This document shows positions 47,112 through 59,240 of a stretch of 64,000 bases of DNA, one piece after another. The stretch lies in NCBI GenBank assembly GCA_944470555.2, contig OX104130.1, positions 59,553,491 through 59,617,490 of the forward strand, written 5' to 3'. A model generated the notes under the pieces. That model searched no databases and was not told the origin of the DNA. It saw only the letters and a list, made by a program, of their open reading frames with translations. How positions within the stretch are numbered: position 1 is the stretch's first letter; each line of letters opens with the position of its first letter. Origin of the DNA: Heterobilharzia americana (lineage: Eukaryota; Platyhelminthes; Trematoda; Strigeidida; Schistosomatidae). Both the position numbers and the translations under genes were made by a program.

Positions 47112-48320
47112 AGGACACATCCACGATACAGCAAGGGACACGAAGAAACACACCACACAAAGTAGTATAATAACAATGTGAAGACAAACGATAAGAAATG
47201 GATAAGTAAGAAAGAAAAAAAATAAGAAAAGGCATGATTAGAAGGGCACTTCAGTAAGGTACATTCGAGACAAAACATTCTTTACTTTTCAGCAGCAGAA
47301 GACAAAAGAAAGCTACTGATTTCGGTTTTGAGCCATATCTGATGATGTCTCAAGCCACTGAGTTGCCTGACCTCTCGCACCCCACCTGAGGAGTCGTGAT
47401 GCACCAACAGATGCTAAACCGATATAGCTATTCTTAATCCCGTGGCGTCACATCATACTTTGACAACCTCTCCGCTTCTTCCATACAGTCCTAGGTTTAG
47501 CAAACAATGAACAGCATAGAGGCCGTTGGGACGACATGGATAACACATCCAAACCACCAAATCCGTTGTTTCCAAATGACTTCATTTATTGAATGAAGAT
47601 CTCCATCATACGTTGTCGTACCTCAGAATTACTTAACTGGTGTTGCCATCAGATGCGACCAATCCTACGGCGACAACGATCATCGAACACAGAGTCATCA
47701 CATATCCTCAGCTTGCGAAATCCAGGTTTCACAGGTGTACAGCAGAACTACTCGCACCGAGGCGTTGTAAACCGGAATTTCTAGGTCAGACTAACCTCGA
47801 GATGGAGAGAAACGTGGCCCAGAGTGGCGTTTGATACTCTGGCTTTCGATATGCGTTTAGAAATTGCATCAAACACAACCACACAGATACACAAACTTTT
47901 CGACTACTTTCAGTGGCTCACCACCAAGAATGAGCGCAGGCACAGACTCCTGTCAATTTCGCAAAAGTAATTGTACTTCGATGATACCATACTTACGGGT
48001 ACTAGTCGCCAACTGATTAAATGCGAATTGAGTGGCCTGTAAACCTGACTATGGAGCACAAAACACTGAGGCTTTCAATGCTGGAATCGTGGGCCAGGTA
48101 AACCGACTTTCGAAGTGCTACACCCAGCGTTCCAGGTGTCTTTGAAGATTGTTTATCGGTGTGCCACATACCTCATACCTGACGTTTTGCTCCCAGTGGC
48201 TTACGTCAGCTGGAACAGCTTTCGAATATTACCAGATGCGGCTGCTGCCTCTATCTCACCATCAATCCTCATGGTGCCTGCCTAAGTGTTGCATAATCTT
48301 TCGTGTAAGAGACATGCGAA
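47111..48320 (-). pseudogene. RTE-clade LINE, third family, 3' fragment
   Basis: The minus strand shows decayed RTE C-terminal blocks: VRVVLLYTCETWISQAEDM near 47765-47705, SINEVIWKQRIWWFGCVI near 47580-47530, then ASVGASRL- and TQWLETLSDMA-like text near 47420-47340. A 3' UTR of about 180 bp leads to the (AAT)n tail. Upstream parts to 48320 contain weaker coding traces. Every block is interrupted by stops. Confidence 0.65.
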
Positions 48321-48429
48321 CCTTATTTATACCTCCTTAGGATTTTTTAGTCATACTATATACAAAGTTTTGAAATATTTAACCATTTGCTGGAGAGTAA
48401 CTGCTGGAAAGTAGGGCTTTGACTGATTA

Positions 48430-48585
48430 GTATATGAACTCCATTTAAGACTACTAGCTCATGTGTTTGAACTCTGCCGCATCTACCTCGGTCTGAGTAG
48501 CCAGTTGGTTTAATTAATCTTCAAACAATAGATGTGGCTGATTGCTTACTGTATGAATGTTCACGTGGTCGCTGAATAAATTTCT
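48430..48585 (+). mobile_element. Second SINE family, copy 1 (diverged)
   Basis: It shares with 49935 and 61866 the order: B-box-like GTGTTTGAACTCTG, CATCTACCTCGG, AGTAGCCAG, AATAGATGTGGC, TTACTGTATGAATGTTCACG. No hammerhead is present. Confidence 0.6.
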
Positions 48586-49930
48586 TTTTTTTTTCTGAGA
48601 TGTTTGAAACATTCACACAATGTACTTCAGAATATCCCAAATACACCAACTACCTTTATCTTTCTGTATACACTTAATATACGATCCGACATTCATTTGT
48701 TAATTATTTTATCGTATGTAAATTCGCATTTATGGGAGTATCTTCCTACTGTTGTTGTTGTTGTACTGTAGCGAAATGTTAAAGTTGATTTCTTTTAATG
48801 TGACATTAACACATGAATCCGTTTACTTAGATTTATCATAACAGTGTGGAATAATAAAGAGCTCCTTTTAAAGATGTCAGGTTTTTAATCCTTGGAAGAT
48901 TGAACTGTTTTAGTTTTTAGTGTAAAATCTTGCGATTGTTAATAAACACTAAGCAAAGTCAATGAATTTTGGTTTTTATACCATTTGAGGTCATTCACTT
49001 AATCCCACCCGGCCAATGCTATGAATCTTCGAAATTGACTCTTCGAGTTTCTGAAGATTCAATAGCTAATTTTCATGTTCTTGCATTGATTCCTAAATCA
49101 AGAAGTACACTGCTTGATTCGATCTCAGTTGACAGTAGCCTATATACTATTTGAATGAACAGTGCAGTGTGAACCTAAAAGAATAGTCAAACTCACCGTT
49201 ATCTCCTTGTAATTTCTCCTTGAACATCCAACGACTGCAGTCCGGATTAAGTTGAAGATGAGTTCTGTCGACAACTGTTTAGCCTCCTACTGATGAAACT
49301 TAAACGCTCATGTGTGGTTGTCGTAGTAGGTGGTGGCAATAAACAGGCGGTTAGCCTAAACCATCCAAAAAGCACTTATATAAGATACTTTCGGAATCCC
49401 GACGGAACCAACAAATAAAGGCGATAGTCTGCTACAAATGTGCTCAGATAGCCGACCATTTCTGGCTAGTATAAACTTAAAACATAAAGAGAATTAGTAT
49501 TTGATACGATTTCCATTTATCACAACTAAATGTTGGATACAGACAGATTACATTATTATCAATTATCAGTGGAGAGGGTTAGTGGAGTATTACTACCCTT
49601 TATTGAGCACTAGTTTGGATGGCTATCTCATGCTGTTTGAACCTATGTCTAGAGCTGAATAAATGCAAGCGCTACTCAACATTGGAGAAATTTATTTCTC
49701 AAATCTGTGCTGGGGATTTTGTCTAGAATGACAATGAAAACCTCATGATTAAAGTATCCAGCTAGGAGAACATCACATCATCAAATTTATCCTCCTGAGC
49801 TCCAAATATTCTCCACCATCCCAAAATTCTAAGTCTGTTTTCAGTGAGGAGCTGACTGTGTAGTTATCGGAACGGGACAACTCCAGTTATCCAGAAGAAG
49901 CCTGGAGCTATCCTCAGTTTGTTGTAAAAG
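48586..49930. other. AT-rich sequence with one weak candidate exon
   Basis: Mostly featureless. The exception is the frame at 48984-49154, listed separately. Confidence 0.4.
48984..49154 (+). CDS. Weak candidate exon
   Basis: A plus-strand open stretch after TTTTTATACCATTTGAG. It encodes PPGQCYESSKLTLRVSEDSI and further residues to a stop at 49154. The text is less AT-biased than the surroundings and vaguely resembles an extracellular beta-strand segment. There is no clear donor and no supporting neighbour exon. It could equally be a repeat remnant. Confidence 0.18.
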   Translation, partial: FEVIHLIPPGQCYESSKLTLRVSEDSIANFHVLALIPKSRSTLLDSISVDSSLYTI

Positions 49931-49934
49931 CAAC

Positions 49935-50120
49935 TGTGTCTCGCTGACCTAGGTAATTGATTTCTAGTTGGTGGTTCAAGAGTTCGAACTCTGTTACACC
50001 TACCGAGGTTCGGGCAGCCAGATAGTATCGTTCGCCTCTATACAGAAGGTGTGCCTCACTGTCTACTGCATGAATGTTCATAAGATTATTGAGTGGCTTT
50101 CGATTCGAGGGAAAATCTCT
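49935..50120 (+). mobile_element. Second SINE family, copy 2
   Basis: A tRNA-like head with a good B box (GAGTTCGAACTC, about 49989-50000). Then ACACCTACCGAGGTTCGGGC, AGCCAGATAGTATCGTTCGC, and TACTGCATGAATGTTCATAA. It matches 61866-62045 along most of its length. Confidence 0.65.
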
Positions 50121-50179
50121 CCTGGCATACAGATACTATCCCGTTACCCGCTCTTCAGTTGGATCACGAATGGAACACT

Positions 50180-51770
50180 GAGATAAGCACTCCAACTGTT
50201 GCAGAAGCTAACAAGATTGTTAGTCACCTGAAATGAGGAGAATGAGCAGAACCAGATGGGCTGATACCGCAGATATTTAAAGACATTAACCGAGGATTAT
50301 TGGCTTGACTAACTAAAGTGCTGGCCAGAGTACGGAAATCAGATACAGTCTCCACTGAGAGGTCTCAACCCGTGACTGTCTCAGTCTTCAAGAAAGGAGA
50401 GAAGTTTTCCCGTGATAGTCACAAGAGTATTAGTCTAATAAGTAGAGTATCTAAGATTTTTAGTTTCATAATCATTGGGGAACTAAAGGAAGTTCCAGTA
50501 AGGCGGACTCGAAAGATCCAGAAACGTCGCTGATTTACATCATAGGTGTGTCGACTCGATATTCAGTCTCTGACGGATTCTGAAATACAGGCAAACTAAC
50601 AGGCACCGGAAAATAGCTATTTTCCTTAACTTGAAGACAGCACTCGTCCTCATCGATCATAGAAGTGTCACTGGTGCCTGATGGGTAAATTTCTCCGTTG
50701 GAACCTCTATATTGTAATACACGTTGCCGTGTCTGAGCTAATGGTGCGTTGTGTACATCAAGTGGTGTTAGTCAATGATTTCCACTCCCTCAAGGCTCAT
50801 TTTAGTTCTGACACTGACGTGCTTACGGAGGTTTCTCTCCCCTTAATTAGACCTTACCGTGATGGACCTTATCATAGGAGACTATTTGGTAGATATAGAG
50901 TATGTGTGGTCATATTAGGTGAAAACGTCAACAAGATGTAGCCTTAGGGACACATTCATAGGGAATTTGAAAATGTTCGGGATGCGTTTCTCACCACTCA
51001 AATGAGAATTGTTGCTTCGGGACTGGTATGCGTTGGTGCTTCATTTAACGGTAGCGAGTGATGTGATGGAAACACCTTGACCACTTTACCTAGGAACTCT
51101 AGCTAGTGCTGGTGGCCCAGTGGCCAATATAATCTCTGCACGGATACGAAAAGTCATTTTGGCTTTCACCAAATTATACCATCTGTGGCACCTCCGTGAT
51201 ATCCGATTACCCACTAAGGGTCGAGTGCACTGAGCTGTAGTTCATTCTTTCCTGCTAAATGGCTGTGAAATATAACGATGAAGGTAGAGGAGATGAGAAG
51301 TCTTCTAGTATTTGATTGTAGTTGCCTTCGTAGCATGGGATGTGTATGGTGGTATCACTATGGTAGTGAAGTAGAAGTCATACGTAAGGTTTGTAATGGA
51401 AGAAGAATGCCAGTTAATGGGTTTGTAAACCTTAACCGACCGAGGTGGCTGGAATATGTTGTATGCAAGCCTACTCACCATCTTTCCCATTGCACAGTGT
51501 TAGTTGAAGTTGGTCTGAGGTGTGACAAGGTTAGATATGGTCAAAATAAAATATGACATCAATCCATGAAGTTTTTGACTGTTGAGCTGAGTGGTGTAGT
51601 GAAATGTAGACTTCACAATTAGGGTGCACCTGACAACAGAAATCAGTGGTTGCTGATTGAATCGATCTTAGATGCGCAGATATATCTACATCTTGTCTCT
51701 ATCTTATTCTTTATGTTGGATTAATTTTCTTGTTGCTTCTTCCTCTCTTTTCATCCCCTCCTACTAGTTT
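50180..51770 (+). pseudogene. RTE-clade LINE, second family (copy 3)
   Basis: It starts in the RT fingers with AEPDGLIPQIFKDINRGLL near 50245. Next are VSVFKKGEKFSRDSHKSISL near 50375 and IFLNLKTALVLIDHRSV near 50615, in place of motif A. The middle is badly decayed. From 51240 the C-terminal block reads MKVEEMRSLLVFDCSCLRSM, VWWYHYGSEVEVIRKV, and FVNLNRPRWLEYV. The last coding trace is near 51650, and a T-rich stretch to about 51770 may be 3' UTR. Same family as 38291 and 44220. Confidence 0.75.
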
Positions 51771-52318
51771 AGATTACTTTGTTCTTTATTTCTCTATCTT
51801 TTTAATCTTAGCGCCTTTTATCTTTACAGGGTGGCAGTTTGAAATATTATTGAGAGATTTCAGATCTCATTACTGATGCTGACTGATTGACCTTTGACTT
51901 GCATATGGAGATTATGTTATTCAGTGATATCATTCGTTTTGTTCAACTCTTGTGGCTTGATCAAATTGATTTAGGCTTATTTTTTATTATCAGGAATCAG
52001 AGTGTACATTGATAATGTTAAGTTTTTAAAATAATGACCACGTTAGAGATAACCGTGTATCTAAACCAGTATTTAACTGGCCATCTAAAGACATGAATGC
52101 ATGTATCTAACATGGTAATACTAACGAGGACACGCTAATCGTTAAATAAACGTGAAATTTCACTGGCCAAAATCATTGTGCAGTTAGTCGGAGACCAGAT
52201 AATTACTTATTCTAATGCATTCAAGTTCTTATTGTATATGTATCAAAACATATGGTGAATATAATTCCTTGTTGCTATAGCACTAGTATCAAACAACATC
52301 TGACACCAGTTGTACAAG
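51771..52318. other. AT-rich sequence, nothing recognised
   Basis: No supported feature. Confidence 0.4.
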
Positions 52319-52319
52319 A

Positions 52320-52495
52320 GATGGCTTTCGTACTCCTTAGGCCTGGTGGGTAACGCTTTGGCGTTTGAAGCGATGGGTACTAAGTTCGAGTCTCAGTGGG
52401 AACAACATCACTCACTAGGAGACAGGTACATCCAGTAGACGAGTTCAAAATGGGATGGAATCCCCCTCCTGAATTCCACTGCCAACCACTACCCA
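52320..52495 (+). mobile_element. Sm-alpha-like SINE unit, ribozyme destroyed
   Basis: The head is well kept (A box TAGGCCTGGTGGG at 52338-52350; B box AGTTCGAGTCTC near 52383-52394). It is followed by CAGGTACATCCAG and then TAGACGAG, where the hammerhead core box should be CTGATGAG. The GAAA box is gone (GATGGAATCCCC). The ribozyme remnant at 52425-52482 cannot be active. Confidence 0.75.
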
Positions 52496-55009
52496 TGAAT
52501 ATCAAGAGATCTTGGTGTTGTTTCTATCAGTCAAATGTTAAGTAATTTAGAAATAATTTTATTTGCTTGTGAATTTTAGCTTCCTTGGATAGATTAGCCC
52601 TTCATTCAGCGAATTTTATCCCATAATGTATTTTTGTTTAATTCTGGCAAGGATAAGTTAAATTCAGTCTTTCCTGTAAGATATTTCAATGAGAGTAACA
52701 TGATTGTCATTCTTCAACTACATAATAACTGACACTGTAGTTATCATTGCGAGTATTCATAATCCAGTTTTCTTGTTGGATATTGGAGTTTGTTTTTGAT
52801 TTCAGCATCATCTGACGTTGAAGTGTTGGATATCAAAAGTTAACTGGCAGAACTACCTGGATTTAGGTCTTCTGTTCAGTTTCATTTCTTTCACTGGATT
52901 AAATTTCTTAGACAATGTAAATTTTTCGGTGTTTCGCAGATAAACATTCATTGCCATTGAATGCCAAAGTGCTGAAATATCAAGTTTTGATCATCTTATT
53001 ATTCAACATAAAATACAACTAAGTTGTTTGAAAATTTGATTTCATTCAGGCATTCTTTCCTGCCTTCTTGACACTTGATTACTCATCTTTTCAGTTCGGT
53101 GATCAAAAGTAGATGGTTAGAGTTTCAAACAAAATCGTTAATATTTATGCGGTAATAATTATGATCTTATTGTTATTTAGTTATTACGCATTCATGTATA
53201 GTTTTCGTTATAACTGGCCCTGATGACATTTGTTGTCTGCTAAACAGTTAGTTAATTCCCTAAAGTTCTCACCATAACAGAGAACTATATAAAAATGTTG
53301 TAAATCAGCACTATTTTTGATTAGATTGAATTAGCTTTCCACATAGTCTCATGTTCATCCTGCTTGTATTAAAGCTGAACTCATTCTTTTGACCGAAAAA
53401 TATCAACTATGCCACTGATAGCTGAAGAATAAAACATTTCTATGAAAAATCTTTAAGTATTTGCCTACTAATTGATATACTTTCTTTCTTATCTATCTTT
53501 CTGTTTGTCTAGGCTACGCGAGATGATGGTGTAGATATTTAACAGGTGAATAACAGCTGAGTAAGTATTGTCTATCATATTTCTATAACTAACTGCTACA
53601 TCTAATTCTACAAATTTTAGCACTTGTTTCAGGTATTATATATGAGTCACAAATAATGGAATAAAGCAATTGCGTTAAAAGAGTTATATATTAGCGGGTG
53701 ACAATTTTGGGTGGCAGAAAGTAACTGAGAAAGTTTTTAACGTGTATGACATTTTCTTTTATGTTTTTAGTTTTACCATAAACAAAAATTCATCACAACT
53801 TGTAGTACGCTTTGATTTCTTCACTAATCAGTTAAGAAGCTATTATAAGAAGGACATTATTGGTCGAATGAAACTTCTGTTACCTTTAGTTGAGAATGTG
53901 AACTAGTATTCATCCTTAGCAATGCTGCTAATCGGTTGAGTATTATCTAGTCTAGTTATTCCTCTATTTATGGATTCCGTCTAAATTTTTTCAAAGCCCG
54001 ATTATACTACTATGCCAAGTCATGAGATATTTTCATTCCTTTCTGATTGTGTAAATTCTATTCTAACTCATATTTCTGCCGGTAAAACTGATGATTTCCA
54101 GAGATATACTGAATACTACATAAGTCATTGACATGGAGGTCATTGATTCAGCTAGTAATGCTACTAACAAGGTTTTCAGTAGATCAAAATCATCATTTTT
54201 GTCTGAAGAAATCAGTATGTCAATCAACTAAGATAGCTCAAATAGGGAGTTGAAGTAAATTAGTGTTAAAACTAGCCATTTTGTGATTTATATTTTGGAT
54301 TTTCATTATCAACTGAAAATATGTCTAATCTTGATAAGACACTTGGAAAAATTCTTATGTGAATATAAATTTTTCTCAACACAGCATTTTTGTGTATTTC
54401 TACAGATTGCACTTTTTTAAATCTTAGCTTTTATCTTCGTTCTGTAATCTGGAAGTGAATATGACGTTGTGATAACTAAAAGCATGCTCATCATGTGCCT
54501 ACACTTGAAATCAATGAAATCAACACTTAAGAATTACCTTCCATCCTGACGTTTTGCTTACATTTTCTAAGAAAGAATATCAACCCTAGGGGATACATAT
54601 ATATCCCTTTATCAAATGATTTAATGGAGGCAAGAGGGATTGTGAATAAGTAATATGCTCGACATACAATCGAAATTTGCTTGACAAGAAATTCACTAGT
54701 TACTAGTTGAAATATTAAACAGTGTTTAAGGATTTAGGAATAAAACACTGCTTAGATGTCATTCTTTTGAAAAATATTACTTAACTATCTCATCATGTTG
54801 GCATAGATTAGTTGTCTTAAATATACGTGAGAAAAATATTTCCTATGACTAATTAATTTCATCTTCTTCGAGAATCTAACAGGAAACGTACATTTTTCTT
54901 TGAGTGATTGCAAAGCTGACTGTATTGTAGTTTCATTTTGCTTCTTCAGCTATCAGAGTTTACAGCGAATATTAGTGTTATACTTGTCTAGTCATACAAC
55001 CAGTTTATA

Positions 55010-55010
<1 letters not shown>
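52496..55010. other. AT-rich sequence, nothing recognised
   Basis: About 2.5 kb without a supported gene or repeat family. Confidence 0.4.

Positions 55011-55011
<1 letters not shown>

Positions 55012-55051
<40 letters not shown>
55012..55051. repeat. (AT)n microsatellite
   Basis: About 20 AT units, followed 50 bp later by an irregular ATT/GTT-rich stretch (55110-55170). Confidence 0.9.
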
Positions 55052-55052
<1 letters not shown>

Positions 55053-55589
55053 TTCCGTCAAGCAAAACAAGTTACTTCCTGCTTATCGTCATCGTGTATG
55101 CATATAATTGTTTTTATTATCACCGTTATTATTTTTATTATTAGTAGTAATAGTATTGTCATGGTGATAATCACTATCCTTATTATGTAATGAAAATATC
55201 CCTGTTTATATGAAAGTCCTTTAAAAAGATAACGAAGGAGAATATTCTTCATACTTTGTTTTCTAATCTAGTAAGTATTGACTACGAAGACATGAAAGCA
55301 AACGTGCTTACATGAGTACACTTTTACTGCGCAATTCGTTTTCACCTCGTAATTATTATTATTACTATTATCATTATTAAAAGTTTTGTGAAGTATACCT
55401 TATCTATTGTTCCGGATATGTATAAGCATATATGAAAGTTTATGCAAGTACGCTAGCAATAGACGATATAAATACATTTGAAAAAGTTCGATATTATGAA
55501 ATATCACTGTCAGCTTCCTGATATTGAGGTGAAGAATCTGCAGGCAGGAGGGTAGATAGGTAATCGAAGATGAATAACTGTGACTTTAT

Positions 55590-55611
55590 CATTATTATTA
55601 TTATTATTATA
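55590..55611. repeat. (ATT)n microsatellite
   Basis: Seven ATT units. No LINE end is visible beside it. Confidence 0.85.
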
Positions 55612-55711
55612 TTTCAAAAGGTTAAGAATTCACATTATGACAAGACATCTAGGCGAACAATATTGTTGTCAATTAGATCTCATCAAACCACTCTAATATG
55701 TATAATTTTCA

Positions 55712-55756
55712 GTATATATATATATATTTATATATATTTATATTTATATATATAAA

Positions 55757-55799
<43 letters not shown>
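55712..55799. repeat. (TA)n / (TATTTA) compound microsatellite
   Basis: About 88 bp of TA with TTTA interruptions. Confidence 0.9.
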
Positions 55800-57140
55800 G
55801 TGTCAAGGGATATGGGTGGTGTACTTTAAAATAATAAAATAAGTGATAATATAAAGAATACTATAAATGTTCAAAATGACACATAATGTAAACAGGTGTT
55901 CAGAGAGGCAGATAAAGTAGGTAAAAGTTTGGAAAAGGATGATAAGGTTGAGTAATATGAGAGGATCAAGGCAATAAATAAAAAAGATTTGAATGTGAAT
56001 ATGGTGATGATGTGAAAAGTGTGACAAATTAAAATAAAAAGGGAAAAAGTACATTTTAAAATTCATCAGTAAAATCATGCCTTAATTTTTTTTCTGGCCA
56101 AGGCAGGGATAAATGATTGAACAAATTTCTTTTGAATACAGAGCTTTAGATTGTTCATTTGAATTTCTTCAGATTCAGCTATATATAAAAAGCAATTTCT
56201 AACTTTATCAGAAAGGTTTGATGGATACGGTATCGTATCGTATACGTATCGTATCGATTTAATCTATCCTTTTCCCACCAACAAAGGTAGATGTTTGGTA
56301 ATACGTTGAGTTACCTAGTCATACACCTGATATGAATGTCTTTACAGAAGGAATTAAGTTGGCAAACACACAAGGTAGTTGCGAAACTAGGCAACTCGTC
56401 CTTCGTTTGACATGAAACAAATCATCGATTAGAAAACGATAGATAGAGAATAATTACTCTAAAAGTTCTTCTAATGATCCTCGATAGTCTGTGGAACATA
56501 ATTTCAATAAACAGATCTCTGTTAAATTGAAGCTTTATACATAGTGATTTCTTTTGTATAGCTGCTGAAATATAATTAAAAACAATATTGTTCGCTTACT
56601 TATCTTGTTATTATTATCCTATTTGTCGTCGATTATTTCCACTTTCTTCTTCTCTTTTAATTGCTTCTATGAAGAAGGAAAAATGGTGAAACATTGAAGA
56701 CAGTATCAGTGTAAACAGTAAATGTGACAATATAATTTGTTTAAGTGAAGCTTTAAGTAGAAATGACTAGTTGACTAGTTAGGTAAGTAACTGAATCACT
56801 GTATATTTTAACTGATCAGTAATCTGAAATAATCTTATTCCAGGCCATATAAGCGTGTCTGATAAGAGATTTTGAGTTAAGGATGTTTATTCTGTTACTT
56901 TAGAAAAAAAAATATTCAAGTAGTACCTGGATTTCATATTCAACTTTTTTTTTCAATCATTATCACATTATTCTAGACAACATATGTGATTCATTATGAA
57001 ACTTTTAGCGGCTAATATTTCAACAAACTTACTCCTTGTACAATATTTTAAAGAGGAATAGTTTATACCATCTAAATAGTGTTAATCATAAAGAAATTAA
57101 AAGTACTAACTGGTGTTACATAAGTATCTAGTCTGAACTT
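55800..57140. other. AT-rich sequence, nothing coding recognised
   Basis: It contains the short symmetric pentamer cluster at 56229-56257 and runs of A and T. No supported gene. Confidence 0.4.
56229..56257. repeat. Symmetric (CGTAT)n cluster
   Basis: GTATCGTATCGTATACG followed by TATCGTATCG. The GTATAC in the middle makes part of the cluster self-complementary, so it may form a small hairpin or cruciform. Confidence 0.6.
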
Positions 57141-57260
57141 TAAGATGAATACAAAATTGAGTGTAATTATGCTGGTTGTAGTTCAATCAAGCAGTTCGAC
57201 AGAAGTATTCTTGAACATTTCCGTCCGTTATATAATGTCTATTCTTTTTTTCATTCTTAG

Positions 57261-57393
57261 TTTGAGAAACGTTTTAAAAAATGTTCAAGAGTATATGATA
57301 CACTTAGAAGATATATTTAAAAGATTAAAACAAACAGAAAGTGAAAAATTTGATAAAATATATTTAATACATAGAATTATTAGTAGCCCCAAG
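57261..57393 (+). CDS. Candidate internal exon
   Basis: The acceptor is a strong pyrimidine tract ending CTTAG at 57260. The frame then reads LRNVLKNVQEYMIHLEDIFK followed by RLKQTESEKFDKIYLIHRII, amphipathic and helix-like, up to AAG before GTTTAA at 57394. The donor is poor (GTTTAAG). The frame is also open back to an ATG at 57145 whose first residues are hydrophobic. AT-rich DNA produces such lysine/isoleucine frames by chance, so support is weak. Confidence 0.22.
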
Positions 57394-57601
57394 GTTTAAG
57401 CAAACCACCAATGTATTTCCCTACAGTCTATCGATATTTTTCTGACTGTATATAAATGGTTTTTGTTGGTTGATAACCATCATTCTTATACATAGCAGGC
57501 ATATTGAGGTATTTGTAGAAATCAGTCGCGTATATATGACCAACAGAAACTAATTAATTACCAGCAGGAAATAAAATATCAAGTAAATAACTTATAAATT
57601 T

Positions 57602-57624
57602 GATAGATAGATAGATAGATAGAT
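57602..57624. repeat. (GATA)n microsatellite
   Basis: Five to six GATA units. Confidence 0.9.
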
Positions 57625-58595
57625 CTTAACATTTCTACTAAAGCTTTTCTGCGTCAGTATATTTGAAAACCGAGACTATTGAATTAACCAGGAATGACTA
57701 AATATTATATCTAGTACTCATTTTCACCCGTCTCATGTTATGCAAAAATGCCAAAAGTGTATCAAAGAGTTGAACAATAGAAATGAAAAAAGTAACTCAG
57801 AATTTCTTATTGAAATAATATCGTTTTCTTAGACAACTGACACAGGTGTGTGCCTAACAGTATAGAGTAAAAATAAATTTCAGTATTTTTATTGTTTAAT
57901 ATTGACAATATTAGTGTAAGCGTCAAGCATTTGAATTCTTCACTTATTTGACTTAATGTTTAGCCTGAAACATTTAGTAATGAAGATGTATAACTTATTT
58001 GGCAGTTGCTTCAACAGTACGGAGTGCCACAAATCTTTATCAACCTCATTCAACAACTGTATGACGACGATACATGCCAAGTAATCTACAATGGAAAGCT
58101 CAGTGATGCCTTTGAAGTCAAGACAGGAGTAAGACAAGGCTGCCGCCTATCATCACAGATGATCTTCCCTATTGCGGTCGACTGGATTGGGTCATGCAGC
58201 GAACCGTGAGGGGCTGTGAGAAGATGGGCATACGCTGGTTGGACCGGTAAAAAGAGCTCAGAGGATTTGGATTTCGCCGATGATTTGTGCCTAATGTTGC
58301 ACAAACTCGAAGATCTACAGATGAAAACTAACAAGTTGACAGCAGAGGCAAGGTAGCGAAGACGGGACTTCAAGTGAACGTAGAGAAGACAGACGTGGTG
58401 ACGATACCCAACCAACGACAACAACAACAACAAGCACCAATCACCATCAACGGGAGAAACCTAGAGAAAGCGGCCTCTTTCACCCATCTAGGCAGCATCA
58501 TTTCAACCACAGGCAGAACAGATGAGGACATCAAAGGCAGAATCGGAAACGCGAGACACGTCTTCATCAATCTGAAACCAGTGTGCACATCTACC

Positions 58596-58650
58596 CCACT
58601 CCACTCCACTCCACTACACTCCACTACACTCCACTACACTACACTACACT
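58596..58650. repeat. Pentamer array (CCACT/ACACT)11
   Basis: Eleven 5 bp units inside LINE copy E. In copies B and C the same place reads CTACTGCACTCCACTCCACT and CTACTGCACTGCACTCAGC, so the array grew from a short seed inside the LINE. Confidence 0.9.
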
Positions 58651-58825
58651 CAGCATAAAGCAGGAACAACATCCAGATTTTCAACACTAATGTCAGTCAA
58701 CTCAGTCTCTGCTTCTGTGTCACAGATGGTTGAGAGACTTCGCACATCACGAAAAGCACCTCCAACAAACTACACACATATATCACATCAATACCTGTCG
58801 TCTACGCTCACCCGATAATGGAGAT

Positions 58826-58865
58826 CAAATCAGATCACATCAGATCAGATCAGATCAGATCAAAT
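58826..58865. repeat. (CAGAT)n array inside LINE copy E
   Basis: About six to seven CAGAT/CACAT units where related copies have a single GAAGATCAGATGGCC. Confidence 0.85.
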
Positions 58866-58954
58866 GGCCAGAATAATGAGAACAAGCAACAAGCAACTCA
58901 CTGTGGCTTGGCTGGCAACAAACCAAACAACAACCTATCACCAAACAAATATGC

Positions 58955-58972
58955 AGAAGAAGAAGAAGAAAG
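58955..58972. repeat. (AGA)n run inside LINE copy E
   Basis: Six AGA units at the site that reads AGAAGGAAGTGGAG in copies C and F. Confidence 0.8.
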
Positions 58973-59240
58973 TGGAGATGGATTGGATTGGGCATACACT
59001 GAGAAGACCATTCAGGGACATCACACACCAGGCCAGGCCGTCGAGTTCAATCCAAAGGGTAAACGATGAGTTGGGTGTCTGAGGAGAGGGTGATATTGAG
59101 GAGGTTGTGTTATGAAGAAATGAAAGCTTGAGGGTTATCATGGAGCCATGTTGAGCTGACTGCAGAGAAGAGAGTGGAATGGAGACGTGCTACTGAAGGC
59201 GTATATTCCACTAGGAACCCAAAGGAGGAAGATAATAATG

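Larger units (their letters stand above)
57985..59240 (+). pseudogene. RTE-clade LINE copy E with internal microsatellites
   Basis: It starts inside RT after motif A (LLQQYGVPQIFINLIQQLYD) and continues to the motif B region (KTGVRQGCRLSS). Motif C FADD is at 58273-58284. Then comes INGRNLEKAASFTHLGSIIS near 58450-58510. After the blocks around 58590-58660 and 58826-58865, both replaced by tandem repeats, it reads MDWIGHTLRRP. The tail reads GGAACCCAAAGGAGGAAGAT followed by AATAATGATAAT. Frames break at each repeat. This is a good copy up to the repeats and shows fewer point lesions than copies A-C. Confidence 0.82.

Noticed and set aside
46891..47278. ORFs ending in poly-leucine or poly-isoleucine
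   Set aside because: They are translations of the (ATT)n microsatellite.
54900..55190. 96-codon ORF with YIYIYI
   Set aside because: It arises from the (AT)n microsatellite.
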